From [Phialemoniopsis] sp. UDSM-2020 (Eukaryota > Ascomycota > Sordariomycetes > Thyridiales > Thyridiaceae), in the NCBI GenBank assembly GCA_018873225.1, contig JAEILZ010000002.1, positions 1,984,001 through 2,048,000 on the forward strand: a stretch of 64,000 bases of DNA. Reading direction: 5' to 3'. The notes beneath the pieces are model-generated. The model was not told where the DNA came from, did not search any database, and saw only the letters and a program-made list of their open reading frames with translations. Numbering within the stretch: position 1 is the stretch's first letter; each line of letters opens with the position of its first letter. Below, piece after piece: positions 34,509-45,095 of this stretch. The position numbers and the translations under genes were made by a program.

Positions 34509-35319
34509 TCATTGCAGAAGAATTTTGACATACATCCTCTTCAGCGCCTTCAACTTGCCCTCTGCTTGCAATCGTCTTTTGTGCTCTTTCGCGAGGCGTA
34601 TCTTGAGCAACTCGTAATCGACTTGCTCGTCGCGCGAGAGGCCCGATGTCCGTTCTTCACTCGCAGGACTCTTGACAAGAGAAGGGTCAATAGGCGGGTT
34701 GTTTATGGCGACGGAGGAGCCATCTGCATCTTCATGTGCCATTCTGTGATGCTTCCTCTTGATGTGGCTGTCTCGAAGATCCTTCCTTGCCCACCCGTCC
34801 CGAGAGCGGGGGCAGTCTGGCTCGTCGCAAAAGTACACCGGGAGTCTCGCATGAATGCTGCTGTAATGACGATTTACGTCACGTTGTGTCTTTGCCGAGT
34901 AATCACACTCTGGGCATTTCGGCTGTGATGATCCCTCCGACTGCCTTGGGGTCGAAGAGTATCTTAGTCTCGTGCTGCGCAGTAGAAGCTGGGAGAGGGG
35001 AAGCTGGGGGGCAATGATCTATAAGAGGATGAAAACGTACTCTTCGGGCAGTGCCCTATGGAAGATTGGGTTAGCAATCGGAAGAGGAGTTGAGTAGGAT
35101 ATGCTCGGTGTCTTGAGGCTCTCATTGTGATGAAAGACAGTTGATCTTGCATTCAAGCTTCCACTCGACTTGCTGGTGGAGCGTGCGCCCGATCTTTCAT
35201 CGATGCCAAATAGCAAAGAAGTATTGTTGAATGCAGCAATGTCGAGCTCCTGAGATTCGGGAAGGGTGTTCAAGTTCCATTCCTCGCCAAGGGTCGAATC
35301 AAATCCGCCATGGGTCGTA
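34509..35319 (-). CDS. C2H2 zinc-finger protein, 3' exons (5' end unresolved)
   Basis: Two exons are supported: 35319-35041 and 34974-34509, joined across a 66-nt intron (GTACGT to GCGCAG) that restores the frame. The spliced product runs from a Ser/Thr-rich segment (HGGFDSTLGEEWNLNTLPES) through a first C2H2 finger with core CPECDYSAKTQRDVNRHY. A second finger, CDEPDCPRSRDGWARKDLRD, follows, with IKRKHH closing the pair. After a linker with SSVAINNPPIDPSL the protein ends in a basic coiled-coil-like helix (LAKEHKRRLQAEGKLKALKR). Paired fingers of this kind, one atypical, occur in many fungal regulators of unknown role. The start is unclear. An acceptor-like TTTTTGCAAAAAG lies just upstream of 35319 and at least one more 5' exon must exist, possibly reaching the frame at 35559-36101. 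Confidence 0.55.
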
Positions 35320-35365
35320 CTTTTTGCAAAAAGGAAACAGTCAGTATCCCAGCGGAATAACTTGC

Positions 35366-35378
35366 AAAAAAAAAAAAA
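35366..35378. repeat. Poly-A tract
   Basis: Run of about 13 A on the plus strand (poly-T on the coding strand), just upstream of the first supported exon of the zinc-finger gene. It probably lies in an intron or leader and may act as a polypyrimidine tract. Confidence 0.6.
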
Positions 35379-35558
35379 ACAACTCATCTCCAACTTTGGA
35401 GCACAATCTGCTACATCTCTTGCCCAAACATCATGGAGTAGATCGGTTTGACTCCATGAATGCCGCAGAATTGTACAGGTTCGTACAGTGGCAAAGCACG
35501 TTTCAAGGCAGTCGTCCATCTGCCGAGAAGTTGCTGTTGTCAACAAGCCTGGGAGGCA

Positions 35559-36101
35559 CTACGTCCCGATTGTAGACCGTGTCATTTCCGGAAATGCCCT
35601 TTTTGCCCCCCTATTTGCTGAGTGATGATGTTCATTTCCATGGCCTTCCTTGATAATGGGTCGAAACCTGATCTTTGGTGGCCTCCGTAAGTTCTTACCG
35701 GGAGTTGGGTACTCAGACCCAGTACACTCGTGAGGGGAGTTCATTTCAATGCCATGTCTCGTTCCGGCGTGAGAGGCATAAGTCTTGTAGATGTCCTGTC
35801 CTGAGTCCATTCCGATCCATGTCCATTCCATGTCCATTCCAATCCGTGGGTACTGGTAATGATCCGTGCTCCGTAACTCCTGATCCATGTGGTAAGGTCC
35901 TATTGATGTTTGTGATGCCACTTGGCATGCCTGTATGGCCAAACTGTGACAACCAAAGACGCAGAACAAAAGGCAAGCGAACAAGGGAAAAGCAACATAC
36001 CTGCCCTCTGGGTTGACTTGATAGTAATCCACCACAAAACCGTAGCCGCTACCGAATGTCCTCGGCTTGATGGAAAATTCATATCGTAGCAACCTCTCCA
36101 A
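35559..36101 (-). CDS. Candidate 5' exons, possibly of the zinc-finger gene
   Basis: An open stretch beginning MERLLRYEFSIKPRTFGSG contains a clean intron inside it (GTATGTTGC... to GTCACAG, about 36002-35948). Splicing gives YYQVNPEG joined to SLAIQACQVASQ. A second donor-like GTAAGAAC follows NSPHECTGSEYPTPG near 35697. I recognise no domain. It lies immediately upstream of, and on the same strand as, the two-finger C2H2 exons, so it may be their N-terminus, a separate small gene, or chance. Part of it (35805-35840) is built from a short repeat, which weakens the coding case. Confidence 0.25.
   Translation of the reverse strand: MERLLRYEFSIKPRTFGSGYGFVVDYYQVNPEGRYVAFPLFACLLFCVFGCHSLAIQACQVASQTSIGPYHMDQELRSTDHYQYPRIGMDMEWTWIGMDSGQDIYKTYASHAGTRHGIEMNSPHECTGSEYPTPGKNLRRPPKIRFRPIIKEGHGNEHHHSANRGAKRAFPEMTRSTIGT
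35805..35840. repeat. Three copies of GTCCATTCC
   Basis: The 9-mer GTCCATTCC occurs at 35805-35813, 35821-35829 and 35832-35840 on the plus strand with related spacers. It is a small local repeat with no evident function. Confidence 0.7.
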
Positions 36102-37541
36102 GACTCCGAGGGGAAAGAGGTGTCTTTAATCCCTTGGGTTTACCATAGTTTGTCCGAGTAGATCAACGCCAACAGCCACTGGACCATGAGGCGGTCAAAC
36201 CAAACGCTGATGAACGGCTGGGGACATGCTGGCCAATGGCCTTAGACGATGAGATTGACAAAAAAGGAAATACATTATGAGAGGCATCGGTTGGATATGC
36301 TTCAGCTCAAGCTGTCGCCCTGTGATGGCCGCGTCCCGAGCGCAGATGGCCTTGATGCAGGATCCTTGCTGCGTGCCCAGCTTGATGCGAACCGAGAGAT
36401 GATTTTGAGCTGCAGTAGGTAAATCGAAATCTTTCAAGCGGTGCCTTTGGGCCCAATCGCGGAGCAGGGCGGATGATGTAGAGATGAACGCTGGTGTACG
36501 AACGTGGCAAGGGTGACCGCCTGCCCGGAAAGTCCCTGTACGTAGGCAGTGGGCTAATCCTGGTCCAAGGATTCGATACTTGACATTTGAGCAAGTCGTT
36601 GTTGTAAGTGAGATGCGTGGCACAAGACAATAGCCATTAGTACCAATAACAGAGGACAGAAACATGTCGTCTTAATTCCATTCCTTTTCACCTCTCCAGG
36701 CAATCGATGGCTCGGCAATTGCAGGGCTGGAAGGTGATGATAGGTCTAAGATGGCCCTGACGTTGAAGTTTTGCCCAACGTATCATTCACATTTGCACTT
36801 TCAGCCCTGAACAAAGCGAGGCGTGTTGATTTGACAGGTCGCCCAGACCTAGGTGACCCCTGGACCCCACCCGCCGTCGAGGGGGAAGAGCCATGTCCAA
36901 AAGCTCGCGAACCGCCTCGTCCTAAGGAGGAACGCACATGCTTTGCGCTAGGAAATCTTGACCATGATCATGGTTTGAGGTATAAATCATCAGACGCCAC
37001 CACGAGATATCAGACAATTCAGCGCTTACACATTTACAAGAACCCAAAGAGGTCGAGGCGAGAAGCGAGGTCCGACGGGTTCGGGGAGCGAGCTCTCTGG
37101 CAACCGCTAACATGCCCCCAATTTTCTACCCCGCCGTCAAAGAGCTACCCCACTATGGCGAGTTTCTTGGCCGACTCTTTGACTCTATTGCCCAATCCAG
37201 ATCTAAAAACGCGGCGCTGTGTCCCGGCCCACTGGCCCAGCTTTTCTCTCTCACTCTTACCCGCGCGAATAGGCTGAATTCATTAGTTCGTGATGGAGTC
37301 GTTTCGTCCCGTAGTAATCTACAAGCTTGCCATATAAGTCGCATGCCTGCTCTCTGTGCTGCCTTCCCGAAGCGGTTGCTGGTGTTACTGTGAATCTACA
37401 TAAAACCGCAACACCACCACTTGTCTTGAACCCCTCATTCGCCCTTCCCCAGACCATCTCCAAACCCCTCACCAGACTCCACGATCATCGTAGATTCACA
37501 TTGAACAGTTTATTCACAAGCTCGCATAGTAAATCATAAAC
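36102..37541. promoter_or_regulatory. Intergenic region upstream of the aldose epimerase gene
   Basis: About 1.4 kb. The last 150 nt form a CA- and CT-rich leader typical of highly expressed fungal genes. A 168-codon plus-strand open frame at 36771 and several minus-strand frames lack domains and splice logic, so I do not call genes here. Confidence 0.4.
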
Positions 37542-38631
37542 ATGGCTGCTGACGCCCCCTTTGAGTTCCTGCCCCTTGGCGCCATCATCCAGTCCATCAA
37601 GGTCGGTGGCATCAACATCGTCCAGGGCTTCCCCTCGGCCGCCGAGTACCAGAGCCACAACAGCCCCTACTTTGGCGAGACCATTGGCCGTGTTGCGAAC
37701 CGTATCGGCGGCGCCAAGATCAACTCCCTCAACGGCGGCAAGTCGTACCCCCTGGCCCCGAACAACGGCGCAAACAACCTACACGGTGGCAACGTCGGCT
37801 GGGGCAAGAAGATCTGGAACGGCCCCAAGCCGGTTGGCATCCGTGACATCCCTGGCCTCGACGGGCTGGAGGGCGGCGAGAGCGTCGAGTTTACCCTGAG
37901 GAGCGAGGATGGCGAGGAGGGATTCCCCGGTACCGTCGACGTCAAGGTCATCTACACGACCGCCACGCAAAAGGTCAATGGCAAGACTGCCTACGTCCTT
38001 GGCATCGAGTACGAGGCCGAGCTGGTGGGCGGCGCCGATGAGACCGTCATCAACATGACCAATCACTCGTAAGTTGCCATTGTACGCTTGAGGGTACTTG
38101 TGCAAATTTATTGACATCCTCAACAGCTACTTCAACCTGAGCGGCGAGCCCACGATTGAGGGCACCACCGTCGAGCTCGTCACTGACCAGCACCTCCCCC
38201 TGGACGATGGCGGCATTCCCCTCAGGGGCCCCGAGGCACCCTTCCCCGGCACTAAGGTCAACGCGCCCTTCACGCTGACCGCCACCGAGCCCAACATCGA
38301 CGACTGCTTCGTTGTCAACGTCAAGTCCGAGACCATCCCCGTCGACACCCGATCGGAGCCCCTGACGAGGCTCGCTGCCGCCAGCCACCCCAAGCACGGA
38401 GTCCACCTCGAGGTCTTCAGCACCGAGCCTGCCTTCCAATTCTACACTGGCAAGCACATTGATGTGCCCGCCGTCGCTGGTGTTCCCGCTCGCATCAACC
38501 GCAGTGGTTTCTGTGTCGAGCCTGGCCGTTATGTCAACGCCATCAATGTGCCCGAGTGGAAGAACCAGGCACTCCTGAAGAAGGGCGAGAAGTACGGTTG
38601 CCGCACCGTTTACCGGGTCTGGCAGGAGTAG
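37542..38631 (+). CDS. Aldose 1-epimerase (galactose mutarotase family)
   Basis: Interconverts alpha and beta anomers of hexoses such as galactose and glucose in the cytosol, feeding the Leloir pathway. Exons 37542-38068 and 38127-38631 (58-nt intron, GTAAGT to AACAG) give about 343 aa. The family fingerprints are present: FGETIGRVANRIGGAKI with the sugar-binding Arg54, NNGANNLHGG with His81, the catalytic acid His175 in NMTNHSYFNLSG, and the catalytic base Glu307 in SGFCVEPGRY. The substrate-contact Asp lies in ATEPNIDDCFVV. No signal peptide is visible. Codon use is strongly C-biased and the leader is CT-rich, so high expression is likely. It ends 85 nt before the stop of DNA ligase I on the other strand. 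Confidence 0.93.
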
Positions 38632-38716
38632 GGAGGACGCCTGTGCCGCACTTGAAAAGAAAAAGGGTTTATTGCAGGCAGATAGTGTCAGCCTTATGTG
38701 CAATTGACTAAACTTC

Positions 38717-41424
38717 TCAAAGCTCGTCTTCATCCATGAAATCCCCCTGAGCTTCCTGTGCCGCCCCAGGCGTGGGCGCTTTGGCATCTTGCTTCCTGAA
38801 CAAACTCGCCAGAAAATCGCTAGAGCTAGCTTCATCAATGCCTTTGTCTTCTCTCTTCTTGAGAAACCTCGGAAACCGCGTGCTTAGACCTCTATCCTCG
38901 CTCACCAAACCAATGGCAGCTGTGTAAGTGGGACTAAGCGTGATATCCGCAAACGCCATCTCCCACACTTCTTGCGGCTCAAACCAGACGTCGGGTGTCG
39001 GCCCATAATACTCAATGAAGCTCGGCTTCTGTGCTCTCGTATTCTTCCTTTCGCTGTCGTCGCCATCTCCATCGTCGTAAAATTCCTTATTGGCCTTGTA
39101 GAAAGCGTCCGTGAAGCCGGAGATACATTTAGTCACAGCTTCGAGAGAACCCGTCTCCTCATTGCGCACTGCCAAGAGGACCGGTGACCACCATTTCGCC
39201 TTGCGCCCTTGTCCGTGCCAGGCTGCAATCGGAATTAGGTCGAGAGTATCGAAAGTGGAATTGTAATCCTTTTTGACTTTGAGCCACGAGTCGAGTCGCT
39301 TGTCAGGTTCGTAGGTGGCCAGAAGAGCCTTTCTGCGACCCCCTTTTCGGATCCTGCCCTCCTTTTCAGTCGGTTGTTTGGCTTTGCTCTTCGACTTGGC
39401 CTTTGATTTCGGGATTTCCAGCTTCTCAGTCTCTTCTGCGGCTACCTCAGGCTCGTCTCCCTGATAGACTAGGTCCGGCAGGTTATCGAGAATCTTGACC
39501 ATTATGCCCTCGCATTTGATGTCCGTCGCGGATTTGAAAAAGTCCGATACAGCCTCGGAGTCTTCAGACGTCGCATCCAGGCTCTTCACCCAGGTGAAAT
39601 GGTGCGGAATTTCGACAAAAAGTGATCGCAGCAACTCTCGCCGTTCCCGGAAAGCCCTGTCGAGTAGAGGCTGACCATTGAGATACATAAGATCGAAGGC
39701 GAAGAGGCAAACATCGATGGTGATGCTGCCGATCGCCACGTCTTTCCTCGCCCGGTTTGTCAAGGTCTGAAAATTCTTCAGCTCCCCTGTTTCTCGATCG
39801 ACTGCCACCACCTCGCCCTCTAGGATGAAGCTTCCGACACCCTCGCCACGGATTTTCGGCACCAACGCGACCAGGTCGGGATATTTGTCCGTCATCACTT
39901 CAAGATGTCTTGAGAAGATTGAGACCTTGCCCTTCTCGTCGCAGTGCACCTGCGCACGTTGTCCATCGTATTTGAATTCACAAGCAAAATCACGACCTTG
40001 CAGTTTCGTGAGCATTTCACCCATGTCGCGGGTTATACTGCCCAACATGGGCCGGAGAGGAATATGCATGGTCAGACCGCAGCGAACGAGGAGCTCTTCG
40101 CAGACCCCAATCTCCAGCAGCACGGGTACAAGATCGTTGTAGTTCGGCCTTCGAGCAAAACAGGCCTTTACGATCTCTTCTGCCTTGCTGTAGATCTCTG
40201 CAAGTTCTTCTTTCTTTAGAGCAGAAAGGTCCTTGGCGTTTCGGACTGCAAAGTCGGTACCAGGCGGTCTCGATAGCAAGAACGCACGAGACAATGCAAT
40301 CAGCATCGTCGTCTTGACTGCTCCGATCCGAAGCTGGCTGGGGTTAGCATGCGTTAAATGTTGCGTGACTCAATACACTTACATGCTGGCACAAGGTTCG
40401 AACGATGAAACGGCTTTCCTCTCCACCTCTGGCATCCTGTAACAACCTATCCACGAGCCTTTGCTTGGCCTCAACGCTGCCCTGGCCTTGACTATTTGCA
40501 ATCTTCACCAGGGACTGGAAGACGTTCTTGATCGTCAACGGCTTTGGTTTTCGCAATGTGAAGCTCTGCTTCTTCTTGGCCTCAAATGCTACGTCCCCCG
40601 GATCACCATACTTGTCGTAGATTGACTTGAGACCACGATTGTCTAGGCCACAGACCTGTTTCAAGGCTTTTGAGATGGCCGAACCGCCCAGACCAAGCTC
40701 CATCGATATGTAAGGAGGACTGATGGAGTTTGTTGCCAGCCATACCTGAAGTTACATGGATCAGCATTCTTCCCACTACACATATTCGTCTCTTCCAACG
40801 TACAGCGGGCAGGAGGCTCGAGGGATCGCCTTCGATCAACACTCTCAAACAGTTGACCAGCGTATCTACAATCTTGATCCGACTTTGCGTCGCACTCACG
40901 AGCACGAAACACCTTGTGAGCAACGCATATGAAGCATCGCCGCCTTCTCCCTTCCAGTGCTCCTGCAACTGGGCAACATACGGACCTGGTTCAAAGGTCA
41001 AAGGGCTCTCATCCAAGGGGATCGAGGAGGATACATGATCCTCAGCGGCGGCTACCGACTGCAAAGACAGCGTCTTCTTGCTTGGCCCGTTCGCAAGGAC
41101 CGTCGTAGGTTTTGCGGCAGGTGTTGAGCTTCCAGTTGTTGGCTCCGAAGGTACCTGGCTTTCACCATTGGCTGAATCCCTAGCATCATTCGAAACACCA
41201 TTCTCTGCCGCCTTTGCTTCGTTATCCCATTCGGCCTGCAGCTTCCTGGCGAGTTCCTCATCAGTCAAGGTCTGCGTATCCTGGATGGTCTCATCCGGTA
41301 CGAGAGTGGCTGCATCGCCCTTTGGCGCTTGGGTTTTCTGTTTGGCGAAGAAATACTCCAATCCACGTCCTGGTGACTTTTGAGTGTCCGCATTCAGCTT
41401 GCGCTTCTTGGCAGGGCTTGCCAT
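38717..41424 (-). CDS. CDC9: DNA ligase I, ATP-dependent
   Basis: Seals nicks between Okazaki fragments and in excision repair. Exons 41424-40804, 40745-40383 and 40333-38717 (introns 58 and 49 nt) give about 866 aa. Start MASPAKKRKLNADTQKSPGR. The near-terminal RGLEYFF matches the LxxFF half of a PCNA-interacting peptide but lacks the leading Gln. The DNA-binding domain covers about 200-400, ending in RPMLGSITRDMGE. The adenylation site is CEFKYDGQRAQVH with Lys449; motif III VSIFSRHLEVMTDKYPDL and motif IV FILEGEVVAVD follow. Motif V begins CEGIMVKILD and continues after a basic insert as LDSWLKVKKDY. The insert in that region (EIPKSKAKSKSKAKQPTEKE) is unusual. The frame stays open 41 codons upstream (Met at 41547), so a longer, possibly mitochondrial, form cannot be excluded. 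The gene is divergent from eIF3k. Confidence 0.95.
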
Positions 41425-41587
41425 TGTACGCCCGTGATGAGATCCGATCTCAACTACCTGTCCTTGTGGTCCTGCATCAGGTTCCGGTATTGTATGGGCA
41501 ATATTTATCAGTCTAGCGTTTTCGAAAGGGGTTGGACCAGTGATCACAGCGAGTCTAGGCCACTCGAAGCTGCGGGAAGAACAAGCT

Positions 41588-41637
41588 TGATGCTGCTGCT
41601 CAAGTCATGATGCTGCTGCTGAAGTCATGATGCTGGA
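41588..41637. repeat. 20-bp tandem repeat, 2.5 copies
   Basis: The unit is TGATGCTGCTGCTSAAGTCA. It occurs at 41588-41607 and 41608-41627 (one base difference), with a partial third copy TGATGCTGG from 41628. It sits in the divergent CDC9/eIF3k promoter, about 165-215 nt upstream of the ligase ATG. Confidence 0.85.
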
Positions 41638-41655
41638 TGAGATTATGTAAGCGTG

Positions 41656-41661
41656 ACGCGT
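41656..41661. promoter_or_regulatory. MCB-type element (ACGCGT) upstream of DNA ligase I
   Basis: An ACGCGT palindrome 232 nt upstream of the ligase ATG. In budding yeast CDC9 is a classic MBF target with such boxes. The match here is one hexamer, so function is inferred from gene identity and position. Confidence 0.4.
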
Positions 41662-41945
41662 TGAAGGCAAGCACCACCCTCTCGCGAGTTCATGTGACGG
41701 CAAGTGCTGCTCCACTCGTTGCCAGTCGTGCCTGTCCTGCACTGACAACTCGGGAGTCGGAGAATAGTGTGAGCGCCAGCAATTATGCGCTAATCCTAAT
41801 TGAGAAAACTGCCACTGCACACAAACCACGACTTTTTGAGCAAAACCTCCAGAGCCCCACCATCGAGAACTTCGTGAGCCCCTCGACCAAAGACGCACCT
41901 TTGTACCGGACACAGCAGATCGATCTCGAATCCAGCGTGCCCAAC

Positions 41946-42871
41946 ATGAGCGGCGAAGACCCCCAAGAGCGGCCCGACTACATCACGAGCATCATCAATG
42001 GCCTAGAGCGCTACAACCCCGAGGCGGTCGGCAGCCTGGAGGGGTACCTCAGCCAGCAGTGCGAGGAGAGATATTGCGACTGCAACGCGAACAGGACGCT
42101 GCTTAAGCTGTAGGTGTTGGAATTTCTTCCATTCGGATCACAAGCGGGGCCAGAATGACGATCAAGTAAACGTTTCCTATTACCTGACTGCCCCATGGCC
42201 AACACGGCCCATGGCGCAATGAAGTCAACTTTTAGTGTTATCTGATACAACTCTGGCCCCCCCAACTGGCACATGTTGGAAAAGTCTTTCTTGTCAGGAA
42301 CTCTGGCTGACAGCAAGCGTCTTGCACCGCCTCTAGGTACCAACTGAACCCCGACCGCATCAAGGATGAGGTCATCACCAACATCCTCGTCAAGGCCATG
42401 ACGCAGTTCCCCTCCTCCCAGTTCAACCAGGCCATGCACCTCATCAACCCCTCCTCCCAGACCTCCAACTCTGAGCTGTCCGAGGCCGTCGCCAAGCTGC
42501 GCGAGCTCAACAACCAGCTCGAGGGCGCGCAGTACGCGCGCTTCTGGGCCACCCTCGACTCCGACGACCTCTACGCCGACCTGACCACCGACATCAGCGG
42601 CTTCGAGGAGCTCGTCCGCCTGCGCATCGCCCAGCTCGTCAGCCAGGCATTCAGGGAGATTCAGGTCGGCCTCCTGGAGCAGTGGCTCGGCATGTCGGAC
42701 GACGCCGTGCGCAAGTTCGTCACCGAGACGTGCGGCTGGAAGGTGGACGGCGCCAACGTGCTCATTCCCAAGAACCCCGAGAACGAGGCGAAGAAGGCCG
42801 AGATTAGGGAGGATGTCGGTGTTGAGATGTTCTCGAGGGTAGTCCGGAGGGCATGGGAGGAGGCGGCGTAA
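41946..42871 (+). CDS. Translation initiation factor eIF3 subunit K
   Basis: Component of the eIF3 complex that loads mRNA onto the 40S ribosome. Exons 41946-42109 and 42337-42871 give about 232 aa. Start MSGEDPQERPDYITSIINGL is chosen because homologues begin here; the frame is open upstream. The diagnostic N-terminal block (RYNPEAVGSLEGYLSQQCEE, then CDCNANRTLLKLYQLNPDR across the splice) leads into a PCI/winged-helix (CSN8/PSMD8/eIF3k) domain with TQFPSSQFNQAMHLI and a later FREIQVGLLEQWLG. The intron is 227 nt, long for this window, with a GTAGGT donor and a CTCTAG acceptor. It is divergent from DNA ligase I. Subunit K is non-essential in many fungi (known of the family). Confidence 0.92.
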
Positions 42872-43343
42872 GACGATGGAAGATTTGGGCAATTGGGCAT
42901 GTTGCGGCTGCATCATAGGGCAAAAGCTCGGCGTTTAGGATGGTTTAGAAGTCATGAAAAGAATTGCATGCTTCCCCTGTCATCATCGCGACACACGCAG
43001 TCCAAAATCAGGCATGTGAATGCAGAAATGGCGGGATCACCATGCCGTATTCCGCTGTTTGTGCCAGCTCTTGGCCTCGCGCAGCTGCGGAGCCCATACA
43101 TACGTTGTGTATGCCATTTAAAGGACTGGTATCGCGTATCAGTAACTTAGCACTTATATGAGCACAATGCCTCGGCCGGTAGGAAAATCCAAGAAATCCA
43201 GCTATTGAGTCCGCCAGGCTTCGTTTTGTCATGAACACCCCTTCTATAAATTTTTTAGGACCAAGTCATCTTTTGATATCTCTTCCGTACAAGAAACCCC
43301 ATGCTATGTCGCGTCTAAGTTCGTGGCATCGATATGCTTTTGA
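42872..43343. other. Convergent 3' region
   Basis: About 470 nt between the eIF3k stop (+) and the Tsr4-like stop (-). The AT-rich run TATAAATTTTTTAGG near 43245 could belong to a 3' UTR. No gene seen. Confidence 0.4.
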
Positions 43344-44686
43344 TCATCTCCTGGCAGAGAGCTCCTCCCACTGCACACCAGCCCATTCCTCCAAGTATCC
43401 TGCCTCGCCCTCCCCGACGCCCCGTGCCTGGCAGTCCCGCTCGCAAACGCCAACAACGATCGTGCCCCAGTCCATGCCCTCCAGCCCTTCCTCATCAGCC
43501 TCCAGCTCGGCGATCGCGTTGGGCGCGAGCTGCACCTCGAACAGCCTGCCGGCGCCGCACGCCGCGCACCGCGGGATGCCCTTGCTCACGATGACACCAG
43601 AAATGCCGCTGCCACTGCCACCCAGCGCCTTGCCCACTGCGTCCTCTTTGCTGTACAGCAGCGGCTGGCCCGCGAACTCGTACCGGATGACCTGCTCCGG
43701 GTTCTGGCCGACCCTGTCGGCGAACTTTTGGAAAGTGGCGTCCATGCTCGACTCGAAGACCTCCTTGTCCTCCTTGCCCCCGCCCGACGACGAGCCGGCC
43801 GGGTCGTCGATGTCCATGGTCGCGGTCGTGGGCACGCCGGGCATGGGCGTCGGGTCCAGCGTCTCGTACTCTGCCTCGGAGATCCAGAGGACCGGGTACG
43901 GCTTCGGCTGCGCGTCCTCCGCCGGCCAGGGCTCTGGCGTCGGGGGTGGGCCCGCGGCCTGCTGCTGTGGGTTGTTGAGGTTGAGCGTCTCAGCAAAGGT
44001 CTTGGGGAGGTCCTTTGCGACATCCTCGACGGGCTTGGATTCCGGCTGAGCCTCCTCGCTGGCCGGGGCCGGCTTGCTGAAAGGGTTGGCCGGCGCCGCC
44101 GACGGCTTCGAGAAAGGGTTGCCGCCCAAGCCTGGGGAAGAAAACGGGTTTGCCGAGCCGGACCCGCTGCCAAAGGACTTTGCGCCGAAGAGCGCGTCTC
44201 CAAGCCCGGGGCCGGCGGGCTTCTTCTCCGGCTGAACGGGCGCCTTCTTCTCCTCCTTGCCCTGCGCAGCCGCCGCAGCCTGCGCCGATATCCTCACGCC
44301 TCTCATGGCGCGGATGCTGCCCTCTTTCCTCCTACAGCTCTTGCGCCGACAGGCAAATACATATATCCTCCGCTCGTGGCCGGGGAAGCGGTCCGGTAGC
44401 TCGCCGTTGAGTTGCAGAAGTAGGGCCATAAGGTCCTTGCAGACCTTGCACCTAGCCAGTGCAGCTGAGGGGGCCTTGTCGTGCTCGAGCCATTCCTGTA
44501 GTCGAGAATTATCAGCAATGCAATCATGGGAGATTCCGATAAAAGAGTTTGGGCACTTACTGGGCGGCCACCGAGGCGGCTTACTACCTCGCCTTTCGAG
44601 TCCTTGTCTGCATAACCGAGCAGGACATCAGTCTCGGTGAAGTCTTGCCCTTCGTCGCCGGACGAGTCGCTATCGTACGGTACCAT
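43344..44686 (-). CDS. TSR4: Tsr4/PDCD2-like ribosome biogenesis protein
   Basis: Exons 44686-44561 and 44495-43344 (65-nt intron, GTAAGT to CTACAG) give about 425 aa. The N-terminus MVPYDSDSSGDEGQDFTETD, then VLLGYADKDSKGEVVSRLGG, and EWLEHDKAPSAALARCKVCK (first CxxC) is the PDCD2/Tsr4 signature. VFACRRKSCRRKEGS carries the second cysteine pair. The middle is a Pro/Ala-rich spacer with repeated NPFSKP/NPFSSP motifs. The C-terminal PDCD2_C domain (from about residue 230) includes YEFAGQPLLYSKED, CAACGAGRLFEVQLAPN and a final WGTIVVGVCERDC. The family is a co-translational chaperone for ribosomal protein uS5 (Rps2), needed for 20S rRNA processing. An alternative Met 45 nt upstream (44731) lacks family support. 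Confidence 0.9.
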
Positions 44687-45095
44687 TGTGGAATATGTGT
44701 AGGCGCAAAGCAGCGATCGCACCCAATTCAAGCACGGAAAGTTGATGGTGGGGTCGAACTTTTTTCCCCTTTATCAGTGTTGATGTAACTTGGTGGGGTG
44801 TTGATAAGGCGCGCGCCCAGCGTTTCAATGGCTCAAGCATAACGAAGCCTACGCCTGTCTATTCATGGAGCTCTTCTTTTCAGTATTTTGTTCTGAAATG
44901 AGATAGATACTTGGACTTCCATACTGGAGAATCATTCTGACGTTCAAGCATATGCCAGTGTATCATACCGGGAATACCTTTGGACAGACAAGTAGGAAGC
45001 AACGTGCATGTACTTCATTTCCACCTAATCCCATTGATCTCTATAGAATGCCTTTTTTTGCGAATCTATTCGTACATTGGTATCATGCAAAGTCC
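44687..45095. promoter_or_regulatory. Upstream region of the Tsr4-like gene
   Basis: About 400 nt containing the Tsr4-like promoter and the 3' UTR of CCT6, both on the minus strand. No gene seen. Confidence 0.4.

Larger units (their letters stand above)
41425..41945. promoter_or_regulatory. Divergent CDC9/eIF3k promoter region
   Basis: 520 nt shared by DNA ligase I (-) and eIF3k (+). It contains a 20-bp tandem repeat and an ACGCGT element, described separately. Confidence 0.6.

Noticed and set aside
36771..37277. 168-codon plus-strand frame upstream of aldose epimerase
   Set aside because: Compositionally mixed, no recognisable motif, overlaps the probable promoter and leader.
38050..38838. 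262-codon minus-strand frame over aldose epimerase exon 2
   Set aside because: Antisense to a confident gene, composition reflects sense codon bias, no domain.
42011..42916. 301-codon minus-strand frame over eIF3k
   Set aside because: Antisense shadow of biased codons in eIF3k exon 2; low-complexity Val/Gly/Leu translation.
43728..44399. 223-codon plus-strand frame opposite the Tsr4-like gene
   Set aside because: Leu/Arg/Val-rich antisense shadow.
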